Assembly (NCBI GenBank): GCA_002353485.1
Contig: DEJS01000004.1
Location: 1-63,107, forward strand
Origin: Prevotella sp. UBA2742
GTDB taxonomy: Bacteria; Bacteroidota; Bacteroidia; Bacteroidales; Bacteroidaceae
Reading direction: 5' to 3'
DNA: 63,107 nt
Position numbers and translations under genes: made by a program. The notes under the pieces are model-generated. The model ran no database searches and was not told the DNA's origin. It worked only from the letters and a program-made list of their open reading frames with translations. Shown here one piece after another: positions 50,873 through 59,361 of this stretch (positions are counted from its first letter, which is position 1; every line of letters begins with the position of its first letter).

Positions 50873-52104
50873 ATTACTCTTGATTTGATGGTTCCTTTCT
50901 CTACCCGCGTCTCTATCTCGTCGCCGGGCTGTAGCTGGCCGGGGTCGCGCACGGCGCGGCCGTCCTTCAGCGTGATGCTATAGCCGCGGGCCAGCAATAG
51001 CTGGGGGTCGAAGCCCTGTAGTAGGAGGGCCGTCCGTTCCAGTCTGTGGCGCTGGTCGGTCAGCCGCCGCTCAATGGCCACGGGCAGCCGGTGCTCTAAT
51101 AGTTCTATTCTGTGGCGCCCTTCCGACAGCGTACGCAGGGCAAGGGTGGGGATGAGAGTCGACAGCTGGCTGATGCGCTGTCGCTGACTGTGCAGACGCT
51201 CCGGGATATAGCGTCCCAGAAAGGCCTCTGCCTGTTCCAGACGCTGCAGCACGCGGTATAGGTTGTCTACCAGCAGCGTGGCGGCCGCTGTCGGCGTCTT
51301 GACGCGCGTGTGGCTCACCATGTCCAGGATGGTCTCGTCACGCTCATGCCCTATGCCCGTAATGACGGGCAGCGGAAACTGGGCTACGTTCTCGGCCAGG
51401 GCCAGCGTGTCGAAACCGCTAAGGTCGGCCGTAGCGCCGCCGCCACGGATAATGACGACAACGTCGAAGGCCTCCTGGCGCCCATACACCTCGTTCAGGG
51501 CGCTGACGATGCTCTGCTCTACCTGTTCGCCCTGCATGGTGGCAGCAAACAGGGTGGTCTCGAACCGCAGCCCGTACGGGTTGTCGTGCAGCTGGCGCAG
51601 AAAGTCGCCGTAGCCTGCAGCACTGGGCGCGCTGATGACGGCTATGCGCTGGGCAAACAACGGAATGCTGAGCTCTCTTTGCATGTCGAACACTCCTTCT
51701 TCCTTGAGCTGGCGGACGATTTCCTGCCGTCTGCGCGCCATGTCGCCCAGGGTATAGGTGGGGTCTATGTCGGTCACTATCCACGAGAACCCGTAGGCCT
51801 CGTGGAACTGTGGATACACCTTCAGCAGCACCTTCAGCCCGGCGCGCAGCGGCTGGCCTGTGGTGCGCTCAAAGTATGGCCGCACCATTTGCCACGTCTG
51901 TCGCCAGCACTTGGCCGATGCCTTGGCCACGGGAGTGGCCGACCGCTCGTCTTTCTCTATGAGTTCTAAGTAGCAGTGCCCTCCGTGTTCGCGACACTCC
52001 GACAGCTCTGCCTCCACCCAGTACTCGCCGGGCAGGGCATCGCTGATGGCCTCTCGTACAAGGCGGTTGAGCTCCAGCAGCGTCAGCTTGTTATCACTCC
52101 TCAT
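50869..52104 (-). CDS. xseA: Exodeoxyribonuclease VII large subunit
   Basis: 411 residues from ATG 52104 (MRSDNKLTLLELNRLVREAI), chosen because the family starts close to this point; ATG 52125 would add seven residues. The N-terminal OB fold contains YWVEAELSECREHGGHCYLE, and the catalytic part contains RIAVISAPSAAGYGDFLRQL, VVIIRGGGATADLSGFD and PVITGIGHERDETILDMVSH. The C-terminal part is a long coiled coil ending in LARGYSITLKDGRAV. With XseB it degrades single-stranded DNA from both ends. It overlaps the end of the subtilase gene by 11 bp. Confidence 0.93.
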   Translation of the reverse strand: MRSDNKLTLLELNRLVREAISDALPGEYWVEAELSECREHGGHCYLELIEKDERSATPVAKASAKCWRQTWQMVRPYFERTTGQPLRAGLKVLLKVYPQFHEAYGFSWIVTDIDPTYTLGDMARRRQEIVRQLKEEGVFDMQRELSIPLFAQRIAVISAPSAAGYGDFLRQLHDNPYGLRFETTLFAATMQGEQVEQSIVSALNEVYGRQEAFDVVVIIRGGGATADLSGFDTLALAENVAQFPLPVITGIGHERDETILDMVSHTRVKTPTAAATLLVDNLYRVLQRLEQAEAFLGRYIPERLHSQRQRISQLSTLIPTLALRTLSEGRHRIELLEHRLPVAIERRLTDQRHRLERTALLLQGFDPQLLLARGYSITLKDGRAVRDPGQLQPGDEIETRVEKGTIKSRVI

Positions 52105-53542
52105 ATGCGGTAGCAGATTCTTCACTCTTCATTTTCCCCACCATGTAGGCTCGCCAGAAGTTGGGCACCCCGAAGCCGTAGATGTTGTCAGGGTGCTCGC
52201 TGTTGCTGCTGCACTGGCGGATGAGGTCTATCACTTCCTCGGCCGTACACTTGCGCAGTGCCTGCCACAGACAGGCCGCCAGTCCGCATACGATGGGCGC
52301 CGAGAACGAAGTCCCCATGTCGTCCATGATGACGCCGCGCCCGTTGACCAGCCGTGCCGGGGCTCCTATGGCCACCACGTCGGGCTTCACCCGGCCGTCC
52401 TGTGTGGGACCTACGCTGCTGAAGGGGGCTATCTTGTGTGGCTCGTCGGCCAGCATGGCCCCCACGGTCAGTATATGCTCGGCATCGGCAGGTACGCCAA
52501 TCTTCTTCCATGTCCCCATGCCCGAGTTGCCCGCCGAGCTGACCAGCAGGATGCCTTTCCGCGCCATCATGGAGGCCGACCGGCTGGCAAACGACGTACG
52601 GCCGTCCAGCTCCCACTGGCGGTACGACTGGTATCGGTGGTCGTATTCGTTGTACCCCAGCGACGAGTTCACAAGGTCGCACCCCACACTGTCGGCAAAC
52701 TCGGCGGCCATGGTCCAGTAGTCTTCCTCGACCTCCTGTTCCGTCTGCTGGTCTTCCGACCGCAGCAGCCAGTAGCTGGCCCGAGGGGCCGTGCCCATAT
52801 AGTAGTAGGGCGTGTTTATGGCCATGGCGCTCAGCACCTTCGTGCCGTGGTCGGTCTCGGCAAAGACGTTGGGCGAGCGGGGCGTCACGAAATCCTGCGT
52901 ACCGCGGATGTCTACGCGGTGGAAGGCCGGTATCTTGTCTACATTCTTGAACCCTCCGTCAATGACGGCTATCATCATGCCCTGACCCAGCATCCCGATG
53001 TCGTGCAGCCGCTGGCCCTTCAGTGTCGTAATCTGGCGCGAGGCCTGGCCGTACACGTCGCCGCTCACGCTGTCGCGCTCCTCAAACTCGTTGTGGTACT
53101 TTGTCTTGATGGCTGTCGGACTGACCGAGTCGGGCGACTGCCACACCATCCTGGCACCCCTGACGCACGGCAGTGCTCGCAGACGGCTCACTACCGTGGT
53201 GTCGTGCACTCGTACCAGCAGGGTGTTCTGCCAGCGGCTTTGCCCGATGACATCCACATCGCCGTTCTCTATCATCCGTACGTAGCGCTCGCTGACCGGC
53301 AGGTCTGTCGAGTCGATGGGCAGCCCCTGGCGCCGCCGCCTCTCTATGCTACGGCGCGACAGGTACCATCCCGGATGCTCTATCGAGTATCCGGTGCCCT
53401 TCTTGTCGGTCAGCATCAGTCGGTAGATGTATGCCGGGCCGTCCTTATAGCGTACGCGGCGCAGCGTCTCCTGCGGCACGGACCCCCATAGGAGCACGGC
53501 AGGGTAGAGTAGTATTGTAAGCAGTAATAACAGCCTTGGCAT
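52094..53542 (-). CDS. Secreted S8 subtilisin-like protease
   Basis: 482 residues from ATG 53542 (MPRLLLLLTILLYPAVLLWG, a signal peptide); a promoter upstream rules out the longer frame. An N-terminal prodomain-like part (about 25-150, with GWYLSRRSIERRRRQGLPI) is followed by the S8 domain: Asp195 in IAVIDGGF, His232 in DHGTKV, oxyanion region SSAGNSG and Ser412 in GTSFSAPIVCG. It is an exported serine protease of Bacteroidetes type, ending soon after the catalytic domain without a clear C-terminal sorting domain. It is first in an operon with xseA and xseB, an odd functional mix. Confidence 0.92.
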   Translation of the reverse strand: MPRLLLLLTILLYPAVLLWGSVPQETLRRVRYKDGPAYIYRLMLTDKKGTGYSIEHPGWYLSRRSIERRRRQGLPIDSTDLPVSERYVRMIENGDVDVIGQSRWQNTLLVRVHDTTVVSRLRALPCVRGARMVWQSPDSVSPTAIKTKYHNEFEERDSVSGDVYGQASRQITTLKGQRLHDIGMLGQGMMIAVIDGGFKNVDKIPAFHRVDIRGTQDFVTPRSPNVFAETDHGTKVLSAMAINTPYYYMGTAPRASYWLLRSEDQQTEQEVEEDYWTMAAEFADSVGCDLVNSSLGYNEYDHRYQSYRQWELDGRTSFASRSASMMARKGILLVSSAGNSGMGTWKKIGVPADAEHILTVGAMLADEPHKIAPFSSVGPTQDGRVKPDVVAIGAPARLVNGRGVIMDDMGTSFSAPIVCGLAACLWQALRKCTAEEVIDLIRQCSSNSEHPDNIYGFGVPNFWRAYMVGKMKSEESATAYEE

Positions 53543-53569
53543 TTGCTTTCGCTTTTCGGTTTCAGCGTG

Positions 53570-53628
53570 CAAAGGTACAAAAAATCGCAGAATTAAGCAC
53601 CGTATTACCTCTTTTTTTCGTACCTTTG
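53570..53628. promoter_or_regulatory. Divergent promoters for the subtilase and the MATE operon
   Basis: The minus strand has TACCTTTG (53577-53570), 28 bp before the subtilase ATG. The plus strand has TACCTTTG (53621-53628), 16 bp before the MATE ATG. Both are followed by GCACGC. Confidence 0.75.
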
Positions 53629-53643
53629 CACGCGATTTCGGAT

Positions 53644-55008
53644 ATGGACAACAAACAAGCAGCTCTTGAACTGGGAACGAAACCCGTCGGCGGACTACTC
53701 TTTGAGTACGCTTTGCCGGCCATCGTGGCCATGACGGCATCCAGCCTGTATAACATCATCGACCGCGCCATGATAGGCCAGATGGTAGGCGCTGAAGCCA
53801 TTGCCGGGCTGGGCATTACCTTCCCCTTCATGAACCTCAGCGGAGCCTTCGGTGCCGCCGTGGGGGTGGGCGCCTCGACATGCATCAGCGTGAAGCTGGG
53901 ACGCAAAGACTACGCCACCGCCAACCACCTGTTGGGCAACACCGTGACGCTGAACCTCATCATAGGCTTCCTCTTCATGGTTGTCTGTCTGATATTCCTC
54001 AACCCCATACTGCGCTTCTTCGGTGCCTCCGACGTCACGCTGCCCTATGCGCGCGAGTTTATGATTGTCATCCTGCTGGGCAACATGATTACCCACATGT
54101 ACTTCGGCATGAACGCCGTACTGCGCGCCGCTGGAAAGCCCCGTCACGCCATGTACGCCACGCTCTTTACCGTCGGCTGCAACATCGTGCTCGTCGTGGT
54201 CTTCGTATGGTGGCTGCGATGGGGCATACGAGGGGCCGCACTGGCCACCGTCACCAGCCAGACGCTGGCCCTGTGCTGGCAGATGAGGCTCTTCGCCAAC
54301 CCGAAGGAACTGCTCCACCTGCGATGCGGCATCTACAGGCTGAAGCCTCTGCTGGTGCGCAACATCCTGGCCATAGGCATATCGCCATTCCTTATGAACG
54401 CCACGGCATGCGTCGTCGTCATCTTCATGAACAACCAGTTCGTACGCTACGGGGGCGACATGGCCGTAGGGGCATATTCCATTGCCAACTCGGTCGTCAT
54501 GGTGCTCTTTATGTTCGTCATGGGCATGAACCAGGGCATGCAGCCCATCGTGGGCTACAACTACGGCGCTCAGCGCTACGACCGCATGTTCCGCTGCCTG
54601 TGGCTAACCATAGGGTGGGCCACGGCCATACTCCTTGCCGGATGGACCGTCAGCATGCTCTTCCCCTACCAGATAGCCCGTGTCTTCACCACCGACGACA
54701 CCCTGCTCGAGATGTCGGCACGCGGCATACAGCTCAACATGGTGGTCTTCTTCGTCGTGGGGGCGCAGGCCGTCACCACCAACTTCTTCCAGTGCATCGG
54801 AAAGGTCAAGGTCAGCATCTTCCTCTCGCTGTCCAGACAGCTCTTCCTGCTCATACCCATGGCCTATCTCTTTCCGCTCTGGTGGGGCCTCGACGGCGTG
54901 TGGTATTCGATGGCGGCCAGCGACTTCGGTTCCTTCGCCATGACCATGCCCCTGCTGTGGGCATTCGTGCACCGACTGAAGACATCACCTCATTACGCAA
55001 CATTATGA
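53644..55008 (+). CDS. MATE family multidrug/Na+ efflux transporter
   Basis: 454 residues from ATG 53644 (MDNKQAALELGTKPVGGLLF), twelve helices in two similar halves. IIDRAMIGQMVGAEAIAGLG and FGAAVGVGASTCISVKLGRK match MATE half 1. FVMGMNQGMQPIVGYNYGAQ matches half 2. It exports cationic compounds using Na+ or H+ gradients. It overlaps the PagL-like gene by 4 bp (ATGA) and heads a seven-gene operon of envelope character; a flippase-type role for a lipid-linked product is possible but not shown. Confidence 0.9.
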   Translation: MDNKQAALELGTKPVGGLLFEYALPAIVAMTASSLYNIIDRAMIGQMVGAEAIAGLGITFPFMNLSGAFGAAVGVGASTCISVKLGRKDYATANHLLGNTVTLNLIIGFLFMVVCLIFLNPILRFFGASDVTLPYAREFMIVILLGNMITHMYFGMNAVLRAAGKPRHAMYATLFTVGCNIVLVVVFVWWLRWGIRGAALATVTSQTLALCWQMRLFANPKELLHLRCGIYRLKPLLVRNILAIGISPFLMNATACVVVIFMNNQFVRYGGDMAVGAYSIANSVVMVLFMFVMGMNQGMQPIVGYNYGAQRYDRMFRCLWLTIGWATAILLAGWTVSMLFPYQIARVFTTDDTLLEMSARGIQLNMVVFFVVGAQAVTTNFFQCIGKVKVSIFLSLSRQLFLLIPMAYLFPLWWGLDGVWYSMAASDFGSFAMTMPLLWAFVHRLKTSPHYATL

Positions 55009-56060
55009 ACTCTATACGCATCATCCTGCTGTCGCTGACAGCACTCCTGGCCTCACACCTTAGGGCCGACACCACCTACGTGCACCGCCTTGAGGCCGAC
55101 GCCGTGCCCAGCGGCATCATACAGAACAACCGATACCTCAGGGGCGCCAATCCCGAGGGCGTCAACATCAACAGCTCGACCACCCTGCGGCTAAAGTATG
55201 CCCTGCAGCGGGCCGGCAACCCCGACGAGGTGGGGGCCTATGCAGGCATCGGCGCGGGCGTCTTCCTCACCAACCACCAGCTGGGCACACCCGTGCTGGC
55301 ATACATCGTACAGGGAGCACCCATCGTCAACTTCTCGCGCTACGCCTCGCTCAACTACGAGCTGAACCTGGGCTTCTCCATCGGATGGATACCCTACGAG
55401 ACGCAAATCAACGAGGATAACCACGTGATAGGCTCCAAGCTGATGAGCTACATCGGCGCCGACGTCTTCTTCCGCTTCCGGCTGTCGCGCCACTGGGACC
55501 TCAACCTGGGCTACGGCTATGCACATGCCTCCAACGCCAACCTGAAGATGCCCAACGAGGGCTACAACACCATGGGTGGACGCATGTCGCTGGCCTACTA
55601 CTTCAACCGCCACGACGACATCTCGCGGGCCTCGCTTATCACGGCCCACACCATGCCCTACGGCAAGCACTGGACATGGGACATCGCCGCCTTTGGCGGA
55701 TGGAAGAAGAAGAGCCTGGTAAACCCCGAGACCTACACCGCATGGGGACTCAGCGTCTATCCCGCCTACCGTCTGAACAGCGCCTTCGCCGTGGGACCGC
55801 AGCTCGACCTCATCACCGACAACAGCGTCGACACCCGCTTCTCGGCCGGACTGCAGGCGCGACTCGAACTGACCATGCCCTTCTTCCGGGCCAGCGCGGG
55901 TATAGGTCGCATGGTGGGCGGACTGTCGTGCATCTACGAAAACCTGGCCATGAAGATTGACCTCTCGCGTCACTTCTTCCTCAACATCGGCTATTATATG
56001 TACAACTATAACTATACGAACAACATGACGCTGGGCATCGGCGTCAGACTTGGAACATGA
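55005..56060 (+). CDS. PagL-like acyloxyacyl hydrolase (lipid A 3-O-deacylase)
   Basis: 351 residues from ATG 55005, with a signal peptide (MNSIRIILLSLTALLASHLR). The rest is a beta-barrel-like outer-membrane domain with amphipathic strands ending in aromatic pairs (NIGYYMYNYNYTNNMTLGIG). GYAHASNANLKMPNEGYN carries the PagL-type active site pattern H174-x-S176-N177 followed by P-N-E185. PagL removes the 3-O acyl chain of lipid A, changing surface charge and immune recognition. It is coupled by ATGA overlaps both to the MATE gene and to the phosphodiesterase gene. Confidence 0.83.
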   Translation: MNSIRIILLSLTALLASHLRADTTYVHRLEADAVPSGIIQNNRYLRGANPEGVNINSSTTLRLKYALQRAGNPDEVGAYAGIGAGVFLTNHQLGTPVLAYIVQGAPIVNFSRYASLNYELNLGFSIGWIPYETQINEDNHVIGSKLMSYIGADVFFRFRLSRHWDLNLGYGYAHASNANLKMPNEGYNTMGGRMSLAYYFNRHDDISRASLITAHTMPYGKHWTWDIAAFGGWKKKSLVNPETYTAWGLSVYPAYRLNSAFAVGPQLDLITDNSVDTRFSAGLQARLELTMPFFRASAGIGRMVGGLSCIYENLAMKIDLSRHFFLNIGYYMYNYNYTNNMTLGIGVRLGT

Positions 56061-56548
56061 AGACGATAGGAATTATCAGCGACACGCACGCACACTGGGA
56101 CCCGAAATACCTGCACTACTTCGAACCGTGCGACGAGATATGGCACGCCGGCGACATCGGTTCGCTCGAGGTGGCCGAACGGCTCAATGCCTTCCGGCCG
56201 CTGCGCGCCGTATGCGGCAACTGCGACGGCGGCGACCTGCGACTGATGTACCCTGAGGTGCTACGCTGGCGCTGCGAGGGCGTAGATGTACTGATGAAGC
56301 ACATCGGAGGCTACCCCGGCAACTACGACTACTCCATACGCTCGCGCATCTATGCCAACCCACCGCAGCTCTTCATCAGCGGTCACTCCCACATCCTCAA
56401 GGTCATGTACGACAAGACCCTGGGTCTGCTGCACATCAATCCGGGGGCTGCAGGGCTGCAGGGCTGGCACAAAGAGCGCACGCTGATAAGATTAACCCTG
56501 GAAGACAATAAATTCGGCGACTGCGAAGTTATTACATTAGGAAGATAG
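56057..56548 (+). CDS. YfcE/MJ0936-type metallophosphoesterase
   Basis: 163 residues. The calcineurin-fold metal sites are all visible: ISDTHAHWD (Asp9, His11), WHAGDIGS, AVCGNCDGGD and ISGHSHILKVMYD. Small enzymes of this type hydrolyse phosphodiesters in vitro, with cyclic nucleotides or phosphonucleotides as substrates; the natural substrate is unknown. It overlaps the PagL-like gene by 4 bp and precedes rfbB by 33 bp. Confidence 0.9.
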   Translation: MKTIGIISDTHAHWDPKYLHYFEPCDEIWHAGDIGSLEVAERLNAFRPLRAVCGNCDGGDLRLMYPEVLRWRCEGVDVLMKHIGGYPGNYDYSIRSRIYANPPQLFISGHSHILKVMYDKTLGLLHINPGAAGLQGWHKERTLIRLTLEDNKFGDCEVITLGR

Positions 56549-56581
56549 CTGAAAACTAAGAAACAACGAAATATCGGAAAT

Positions 56582-57718
56582 ATGAAAAGAACCATTGTCA
56601 TCACCGGTGGCGCAGGCTTCATAGGAAGCCACGTAGTGCGCCTGTTCGTAAACAAGTACCCCGAGTACCACATCATCAACCTCGACAAACTGACCTATGC
56701 CGGAAACCTGGCCAACCTGAAGGATGTCGAGCACAAGCCTAACTACGAGTTTGTAAGGATGGACATCTGCGACTTCGACGCCTTCTACCAGCTGATGCAG
56801 CAGAAGCACGTCGACGGCATCATACACCTGGCTGCCGAGAGCCACGTGGACCGCAGCATCAAGGACCCCTTCACCTTCGCACAGACCAACGTCATGGGCA
56901 CGCTCTCGCTGCTACAGGCCGCTAAGCTCTACTGGGAGTCGCTGCCCGAGAAGTACGAAGGAAAGCGCTTCTACCACATCTCTACCGACGAGGTCTACGG
57001 CGCACTGGAACTGACCCACCCCGAAGGCATAGAGCCGCCGTTCACCACCACGGCATCCTCGGCCGAGCACCATCTGGCCTACGGCGACAAGTTCTTCCTC
57101 GAGACCACCAAGTACCAGCCCCACTCGCCCTATTCGGCATCGAAGGCGTCGAGCGACCACTTCGTGCGCGCATTCCACGACACCTACGGCATGCCCGTCG
57201 TCGTCACCAACTGCTCAAACAACTACGGGCCCTACCAGTTCCCCGAGAAGCTCATCCCGCTCTTTATCAACAACATACGCCACCGCAAGCCGCTGCCCGT
57301 CTACGGCAAGGGCGAGAACGTGCGCGACTGGCTCTTCGTCGAAGACCATGCACGAGCCATCGACCTCATCTTCCACGAGGGACGCGTGGCCGACACCTAC
57401 AACATCGGAGGCTTCAACGAGTGGAAGAACATCGACATCATCCGCGTGCTCATACGCACCGTCGACCGCCTGCTGGGCCGTAAGGAGGGCGAAGACATGG
57501 ACCTCATCACCTACGTCACCGACCGTGCCGGACACGACCTGCGCTACGCCATCGACTCGTCGAAGCTGCAGCGCGAGCTCGGATGGGAGCCCTCGCTCCA
57601 GTTCGAGGAGGGCATAGAGCGCACCGTCCGCTGGTATCTCGACAACCAGGACTGGCTCGACAACGTCACCTCAGGCGACTACCAGAAGTACTACGAGAAA
57701 ATGTATAACAACCGCTAA
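56582..57718 (+). CDS. rfbB: dTDP-glucose 4,6-dehydratase
   Basis: 378 residues, extended SDR fold. NAD-binding ITGGAGFIGSHVVRLF; catalytic Thr-Asp-Glu in STDEVYGAL; and YSASKASSDHFVRAF (Tyr-x3-Lys). NNYGPYQFPEKLIPLFI and VRDWLFVEDHARAI complete the RfbB pattern. A short insert after the DEVYG motif (PPFTTTASSAEHHLAYGD) is typical of some Bacteroidetes members. It converts dTDP-glucose to dTDP-4-keto-6-deoxyglucose, the precursor used by FdtA two genes on. No rfbA, rfbC or rfbD is in the window. Confidence 0.95.
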   Translation: MKRTIVITGGAGFIGSHVVRLFVNKYPEYHIINLDKLTYAGNLANLKDVEHKPNYEFVRMDICDFDAFYQLMQQKHVDGIIHLAAESHVDRSIKDPFTFAQTNVMGTLSLLQAAKLYWESLPEKYEGKRFYHISTDEVYGALELTHPEGIEPPFTTTASSAEHHLAYGDKFFLETTKYQPHSPYSASKASSDHFVRAFHDTYGMPVVVTNCSNNYGPYQFPEKLIPLFINNIRHRKPLPVYGKGENVRDWLFVEDHARAIDLIFHEGRVADTYNIGGFNEWKNIDIIRVLIRTVDRLLGRKEGEDMDLITYVTDRAGHDLRYAIDSSKLQRELGWEPSLQFEEGIERTVRWYLDNQDWLDNVTSGDYQKYYEKMYNNR

Positions 57719-57724
57719 AGACAT

Positions 57725-57756
57725 CCCCTCCTTTGGAGGGGCTTGGGGAGGCTTTT
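57725..57756 (+). promoter_or_regulatory. Hairpin and T run between rfbB and purT
   Basis: CCCCTCC (57725-57731) pairs with GGAGGGG (57735-57741) around TTT, then GGGGAGG (57745-57751) and CTTTT lead to the purT ATG at 57761. It may act as a partial terminator, an RNA-processing signal or a translational control. The GGGGAGG can also pair with part of the first arm, giving a second possible fold. Confidence 0.5.
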
Positions 57757-57760
57757 AATT

Positions 57761-58960
57761 ATGAAAAAGATACTTTTATTAGGAAGCGGCGAACTCGGCA
57801 AGGAGTTCGTGATTGCCGCCATGCGCGCAGGACAGTACGTCATTGCCTGCGACCGTTACGACAATGCGCCCGCCATGCAGGTGGCTGACGAGCGCGAAGT
57901 GTTTTCAATGCTCGACGGCGACGCCCTCGAGGCGGTAGTGCGGAAGCACCGTCCCGACATCATCGTGCCCGAGATAGAGGCCATCCGCACCGAACGACTC
58001 TTCCAGTTCGAAGAGCAGGGCATACAGGTGGTACCCTCGGCACGTGCCGTCAACTACACCATGAACCGCCGTGCCATACGCGACCTGGCATCAAAGGAGC
58101 TCGGGCTGCGCACGGCCAAGTACTTCTATGCCAAGACCTTCGACGAGTTCCGCAAGGCCGCCGACGAGATAGGGTTCCCCTGCGTCGTAAAGCCACTCAT
58201 GTCGTCGAGCGGACACGGACAGAGCTATGTTCATAACGACGACGAGTTGGAACAGGCCTTCCGCGAGGCCATGGAAGGCTCACGAGGCGACGTCAAGGAG
58301 GTCATCATCGAAGAGTTCATCGACTTCGAGTCGGAGTTCACACTGCTCACCGTCACTCAGAAGAACGGCTGGCCAACGCTGTTCTGCCCGCCCATCGGAC
58401 ACGTACAGAAGGGCGGCGACTACCGAGAGTCGTGGCAGCCCTACAAGATTTCCGACCAGGCACTCAGGCAGGCACAGCACATGGCCGACCAGGTCACCAA
58501 GGCACTCACGGGCGCCGGCATCTGGGGCGTAGAGTTCTTCCTCACCAAGCAGGGCGAGGTCATCTTCTCCGAACTGTCACCCCGTCCGCACGACACGGGC
58601 ATGGTGACCCTCGGACATACCACCAACCTCTCTGAGTTCGAACTGCACTTCCGCGCCGTCATGGGACTGCCCATACCGGCCATACACCTGGAGCATGCCG
58701 GCGCATCGGCCGTCATACTCTCGCCCAAGGAGGCCTCCACACCCGTAGACCGTACCCTGTTTGAATATAACCTCGAGGAAGCACTGCGCGAAGACCGCAC
58801 TCGCATCCGAATCTTCGGCAAGCCCGAGGCCCACAAGGGACGCCGCATGGGCGTCGTCCTCTGCTACGGCGAGGTGGGCGACGACGTCGACGCACTGCGC
58901 GACAAGGCCAAGCGACTGGCAAAGACGGTCCTCGGAACTGAACCCTACATGCAGAAATGA
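57761..58960 (+). CDS. purT: Formate-dependent phosphoribosylglycinamide formyltransferase
   Basis: 399 residues from ATG 57761 (MKKILLLGSGELGKEFVIAA). ATP-grasp fold with IIVPEIEAIRTERLFQFEEQ, YTMNRRAIRDLASKELGLRT, FPCVVKPLMSSSGHGQSYV, GHVQKGGDYRESWQP and SELSPRPHDTGMVTL, all characteristic of PurT. It formylates GAR with formate and ATP, as an alternative to folate-dependent PurN. Its position between rfbB and fdtA is odd; it overlaps fdtA by 4 bp (ATGA), so the link is not accidental read-through. Confidence 0.95.
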   Translation: MKKILLLGSGELGKEFVIAAMRAGQYVIACDRYDNAPAMQVADEREVFSMLDGDALEAVVRKHRPDIIVPEIEAIRTERLFQFEEQGIQVVPSARAVNYTMNRRAIRDLASKELGLRTAKYFYAKTFDEFRKAADEIGFPCVVKPLMSSSGHGQSYVHNDDELEQAFREAMEGSRGDVKEVIIEEFIDFESEFTLLTVTQKNGWPTLFCPPIGHVQKGGDYRESWQPYKISDQALRQAQHMADQVTKALTGAGIWGVEFFLTKQGEVIFSELSPRPHDTGMVTLGHTTNLSEFELHFRAVMGLPIPAIHLEHAGASAVILSPKEASTPVDRTLFEYNLEEALREDRTRIRIFGKPEAHKGRRMGVVLCYGEVGDDVDALRDKAKRLAKTVLGTEPYMQK

Positions 58961-59361
58961 TAGGACGACTGATTGAACTGCCACGAATTACCGACCCCCG
59001 CGGCAACCTGACCGTGGCCGAGGCCCAGCAGCGCGTGCCCTTCCACATCAGGCGCGCCTACTGGGTCTACGACGTACCGGGAGGCGAAAGCCGCGGCGGA
59101 CACGCACACAAGCGACTCCGGCAGTTCGTGGTGGCTCTCAGCGGGTCTTTCCACGTCACACTCGACAACGGACACCAACGCGAGACCTTCCTGCTGAACC
59201 ATCCCTGGCAGGGACTGCTCATCGAGACCGGCACGTGGCGCACACTCGACGACTTCTCCTCGGGAGCAGTCTGCCTCGTGCTGGCATCGGAACACTACGA
59301 CCAGGACGACTACATCTACGACTACAACGAATTTCTAAAATACGTCGGATGCTCGAAATAA
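58957..59361 (+). CDS. FdtA-like dTDP-4-keto-6-deoxyhexose 3,4-ketoisomerase
   Basis: 134 residues, cupin fold of the FdtA/QdtA/WxcM family. LPRITDPRGNLTVAEAQQRV, YDVPGGESRGGHAHKRLRQF (histidines of the active site), LNHPWQGLLIETGTW and VLASEHYDQDDYIYDYNEF are the standard motifs. It moves the keto group from C4 to C3, giving the substrate for 3-amino sugar synthesis (Fuc3NAc or Qui3NAc). The matching aminotransferase (FdtB) is not adjacent. It overlaps both purT (4 bp) and the acyltransferase gene (13 bp). Confidence 0.9.
   Translation: MIGRLIELPRITDPRGNLTVAEAQQRVPFHIRRAYWVYDVPGGESRGGHAHKRLRQFVVALSGSFHVTLDNGHQRETFLLNHPWQGLLIETGTWRTLDDFSSGAVCLVLASEHYDQDDYIYDYNEFLKYVGCSK

Noticed and set aside
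53880..55004. Long plus-strand frame running into the PagL-like gene
   Set aside because: It lies within the MATE gene in another frame and reads as Arg/His-rich nonsense. The real PagL-like start is ATG 55005 with a signal peptide.
57721..57760. Riboswitch for purT
   Set aside because: Only a 40-bp spacer with a simple hairpin is present, too short for any purine or formate-related riboswitch I know.
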